From Gammaproteobacteria bacterium (GTDB taxonomy: Bacteria > Pseudomonadota > Gammaproteobacteria > Arenicellales > JAANXG01), in contig JAHEIO010000036.1 of the NCBI GenBank assembly GCA_024639325.1, positions 1-36,530 of the forward strand: a stretch of 36,530 bases of DNA, given 5' to 3'. The notes under the pieces were generated by a model. The model was not told where the DNA came from. It worked only from the letters and a program-made list of their open reading frames with translations, and made no database searches. Every line of letters starts with the position of its first letter. The stretch's first letter is position 1. The translations under genes were made by a program, and so were the position numbers. Of the stretch, positions 34,704 through 36,530 are shown piece by piece.

Positions 34704-36004
34704 GGTATTCGGTATTCCGCTGACCTCGCATGCGCGGTCAGCGATTCAGCCCGCGCCAGGGAGGCGGCCGTGACGGCGAGTTCTCCCGCCTTCGAGGCAG
34801 AGCAACGTATAACGCTGCTGCGCTTCTGAAAATCATAAACACCCAGGGGAGAACTGAAACGCGCCGTCCCGGACGTTGGCAGCACGTGGTTCGGCCCGAC
34901 GCAGTAGTCACCGAGCGCCTCGGCGCTATAGCGACCCACAAAAATTGCGCCGGCGTGCCTTATCGAACGCAGTATCTCATCCGGTTCCGCGATCAACAGT
35001 TCCAGATGCTCGGGTGCAATCCTGTTTATCACATCGGACGCCTCATCCTGATCCCGTACCCGGATCAAGGCACCCTGACCGATCAGCGCAGCACGCGCAA
35101 TATCTTCACGTTCCAGGGTTGGAAGCAGCATGCGAAGAGCGGACCCGACACCAGCAAGGACCTGGCCGCTCGTACTGACCAGGATCGATTGAGCGAATTC
35201 ATCGTGCTCGGCCTGCGCCAGCAGGTCCATGGCAACCCACTCCGGGTCTACGGATTCGTCGGCGAACACCAGCACCTCCGACGGTCCGGCTATCATGTCT
35301 ATTCCCACCTGCCCAAACACCAGCCGCTTGGCCGCGGCGACATATGCATTGCCGGGTCCGACGATCTTGTCGACCCGCGGGATGGTTCCGGTGCCGTAGG
35401 CGAGTGCCGCGATAGCCTGTGCGCCCCCGACGCGGAAAACCTGATCCACGCCTGCCAGAGACGCTGCAGCTAGCACCAGATCGTTGGTCTCATTGCCGGG
35501 CGTCGGAACCGTCATCACTATTTCCGGCACACCGGCAATCCTTGCTGGAATGGCGTTCATCAAAACCGACGACGGGTATGCGGCCGTGCCGCCGGGCACG
35601 TAGATGCCGACCCGATCGATCGGTGTGATCCTTTGACCGAGCCGGGTCCCGTCCTGCTCCTGGTATTCCCAGGATTCCTGAAGCTGTCTGCGATGATAGT
35701 CCTCGATGCGACCGGCCGCGATATCGAGGGCTCGACGCAGTTCCGGGTCTATACCGCATAGACATGCGTCGAGTCGAGGACGATCCAGCCGAAGGTCTGA
35801 AACGCTATGCACATCAATCCCGTCGAATTTTCGGGTCAGGTCCAGGACGGCCTCATCACCCCGCTGCCGAACGTCGCTGATAATTCCTGCGGCAACCTCG
35901 TCAATACCGGTTATTTCCTCCCCCTGCCTTGCCAACAGCCTGTCGAGGTCCCGATCGAATTCCGGGTGGGTACTTTCGAGGGTTCGGATCTCAAGTTCTT
36001 TCAT
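34700..36004 (-). CDS. hisD: Histidinol dehydrogenase
   Basis: 434 aa from the ATG at 36004. It makes the last two oxidations of histidine synthesis, histidinol to histidine. Zinc ligands are Q264 and H267 (AQAEHDEF), D366 (LGDYCVG) and H425 (TAHARSAE). The catalytic pair is E332-H333 (APEHLELL). The frame is open to an ATG at 36028, but those eight residues lie in the inverted-repeat end of the element (ATGCGGGCTA). [11 protein letters not shown] is the normal family start. No Shine-Dalgarno is visible, since the element begins 15 nt upstream. In related Gammaproteobacteria hisG lies immediately upstream and is absent here. Confidence 0.95.
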   Translation of the reverse strand: MKELEIRTLESTHPEFDRDLDRLLARQGEEITGIDEVAAGIISDVRQRGDEAVLDLTRKFDGIDVHSVSDLRLDRPRLDACLCGIDPELRRALDIAAGRIEDYHRRQLQESWEYQEQDGTRLGQRITPIDRVGIYVPGGTAAYPSSVLMNAIPARIAGVPEIVMTVPTPGNETNDLVLAAASLAGVDQVFRVGGAQAIAALAYGTGTIPRVDKIVGPGNAYVAAAKRLVFGQVGIDMIAGPSEVLVFADESVDPEWVAMDLLAQAEHDEFAQSILVSTSGQVLAGVGSALRMLLPTLEREDIARAALIGQGALIRVRDQDEASDVINRIAPEHLELLIAEPDEILRSIRHAGAIFVGRYSAEALGDYCVGPNHVLPTSGTARFSSPLGVYDFQKRSSVIRCSASKAGELAVTAASLARAESLTAHARSAEYRIP

Positions 36005-36018
36005 GTGGAAAAGCCGGC

Positions 36019-36327
36019 TAGCCCGCATCTTTCACCAGGATCCCGAGCGATGGCGCAAGGACAGGTGCCGATGAACGCCGGGCTGAAAAAATCGCCAGGA
36101 GCGATTTTTCGCGGTAGCCCCGAAGGGGTGAGGCGCTTAGGATGCGTCGAGCCGGTGAGATGCATAGCCGCAGCCATGGATCGAATGAAGCCCAAGTGCA
36201 GCGGGGCCTGGATAAGCCAGCGCCGGGATGGGCGGTGCCGATACAAACTGTCTTTCAGAAAAAACCAAATAACCTCGCATTGTGCGTCCTAAGCAAGAAG
36301 TTAAAGCCGCCTGGTGAGAGATGCGGG

Positions 36328-36330
<3 letters not shown>
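36019..36330. mobile_element. MITE-like element copy B with 21-bp terminal inverted repeats
   Basis: 312 bp. The left end (36019-36039) and the reverse complement of the right end (36310-36330) are identical at 20 of 21 positions, starting TAGCCCGCATCT and ending TCACCAGG. The body aligns with copy A. It carries an extra stretch of about 80 bp at about 36085-36165 with the hairpin AAAAATCGC-CAGGA-GCGATTTTT and a CCCC-GAA-GGGG stem. The right end holds the TAG stop of murA (36328-36330). The left end lies 15 nt before the hisD start. No transposase is encoded, so it is a non-autonomous element. It occupies the place where hisG normally lies. Confidence 0.8.
36087..36109. terminator. Perfect AT-flanked hairpin inside element B
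   Basis: AAAAATCGC (36087-36095), loop CAGGA, GCGATTTTT (36101-36109) form a 9-bp stem. Each strand ends in a run of T, so it could terminate transcription in both directions. It is inside the segment that copy A lacks. If it works, it would cut hisD off from murA transcription. Confidence 0.5.

Positions 36331-36530
<200 letters not shown>

Overview
The window looks like chromosome of a free-living, probably marine or sediment, proteobacterium. The right end carries the C-terminus of murA followed by hisD and hisC. This is the murA-hisG-hisD-hisC order typical of Gammaproteobacteria, except that hisG is missing. The content is that of a heterotroph feeding on organic acids, amino acids and peptides. 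I saw no rRNA, tRNA, CRISPR array, phage gene or transposase gene.

Layout. (1) 1-4202: three TAXI-type TRAP solute-binding proteins, one of them upstream of a fused TRAP permease that runs off the left edge. One of the three (2060-3085) has lost the ligand-loop motifs the other two share. (2) 4314-7755: a membrane class III nucleotidyl cyclase, divergent from a MurG-like glycosyltransferase and a polysaccharide-deacetylase-like protein. (3) 7760-12383: a three-gene 2-oxoacid oxidoreductase operon (beta, gamma-alpha fusion, and a GltD-like flavoprotein with ferredoxin domains). (4) 12702-18694: six co-oriented genes that I cannot assign to a known pathway: a radical SAM protein, a secreted PA14-like protein, a divergent methyltransferase-like protein, a GT2 glycosyltransferase fused to a radical SAM enzyme, a second methyltransferase, and an aspartyl-hydroxylase-like dioxygenase. 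This is the best candidate for an undescribed biosynthetic or protein-modification system. (5) 18909-24895: an Opp-type ABC importer operon. (6) 25031-27410: a BKACE-family enzyme and a class III aminotransferase. (7) 27582-36530: the large NAD-glutamate dehydrogenase, a decayed DUF1611 (DgcN-like) gene start, a DapA-family lyase/aldolase, then hisC, hisD and murA.

Metabolic theme (inference). TAXI proteins often bind glutamate, 2-oxoglutarate or similar acids. NAD-glutamate dehydrogenase makes 2-oxoglutarate, and the 2-oxoacid oxidoreductase could oxidise it to succinyl-CoA with electrons passed to NAD(P) or ferredoxin. The aminotransferase, BKACE enzyme and peptide importer fit amino-acid catabolism, and the DUF1611 remnant hints at a lost D-glutamate step.

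The most striking non-coding signal is a 240-310 bp element with terminal inverted repeats beginning TAGCCCGCAT. Two full-length copies (25855-26096, 36019-36330) fill the gap between two tandem genes, and a solo end lies at 33573. The right or solo end supplies the TAG stop codon of three different genes. The left end reads ATGCGGGC on the other strand, beside or at the start of the next gene. The copy upstream of hisD sits where hisG would be expected. A second, smaller REP-like repeat occurs at 3137-3199 and 18789-18844.
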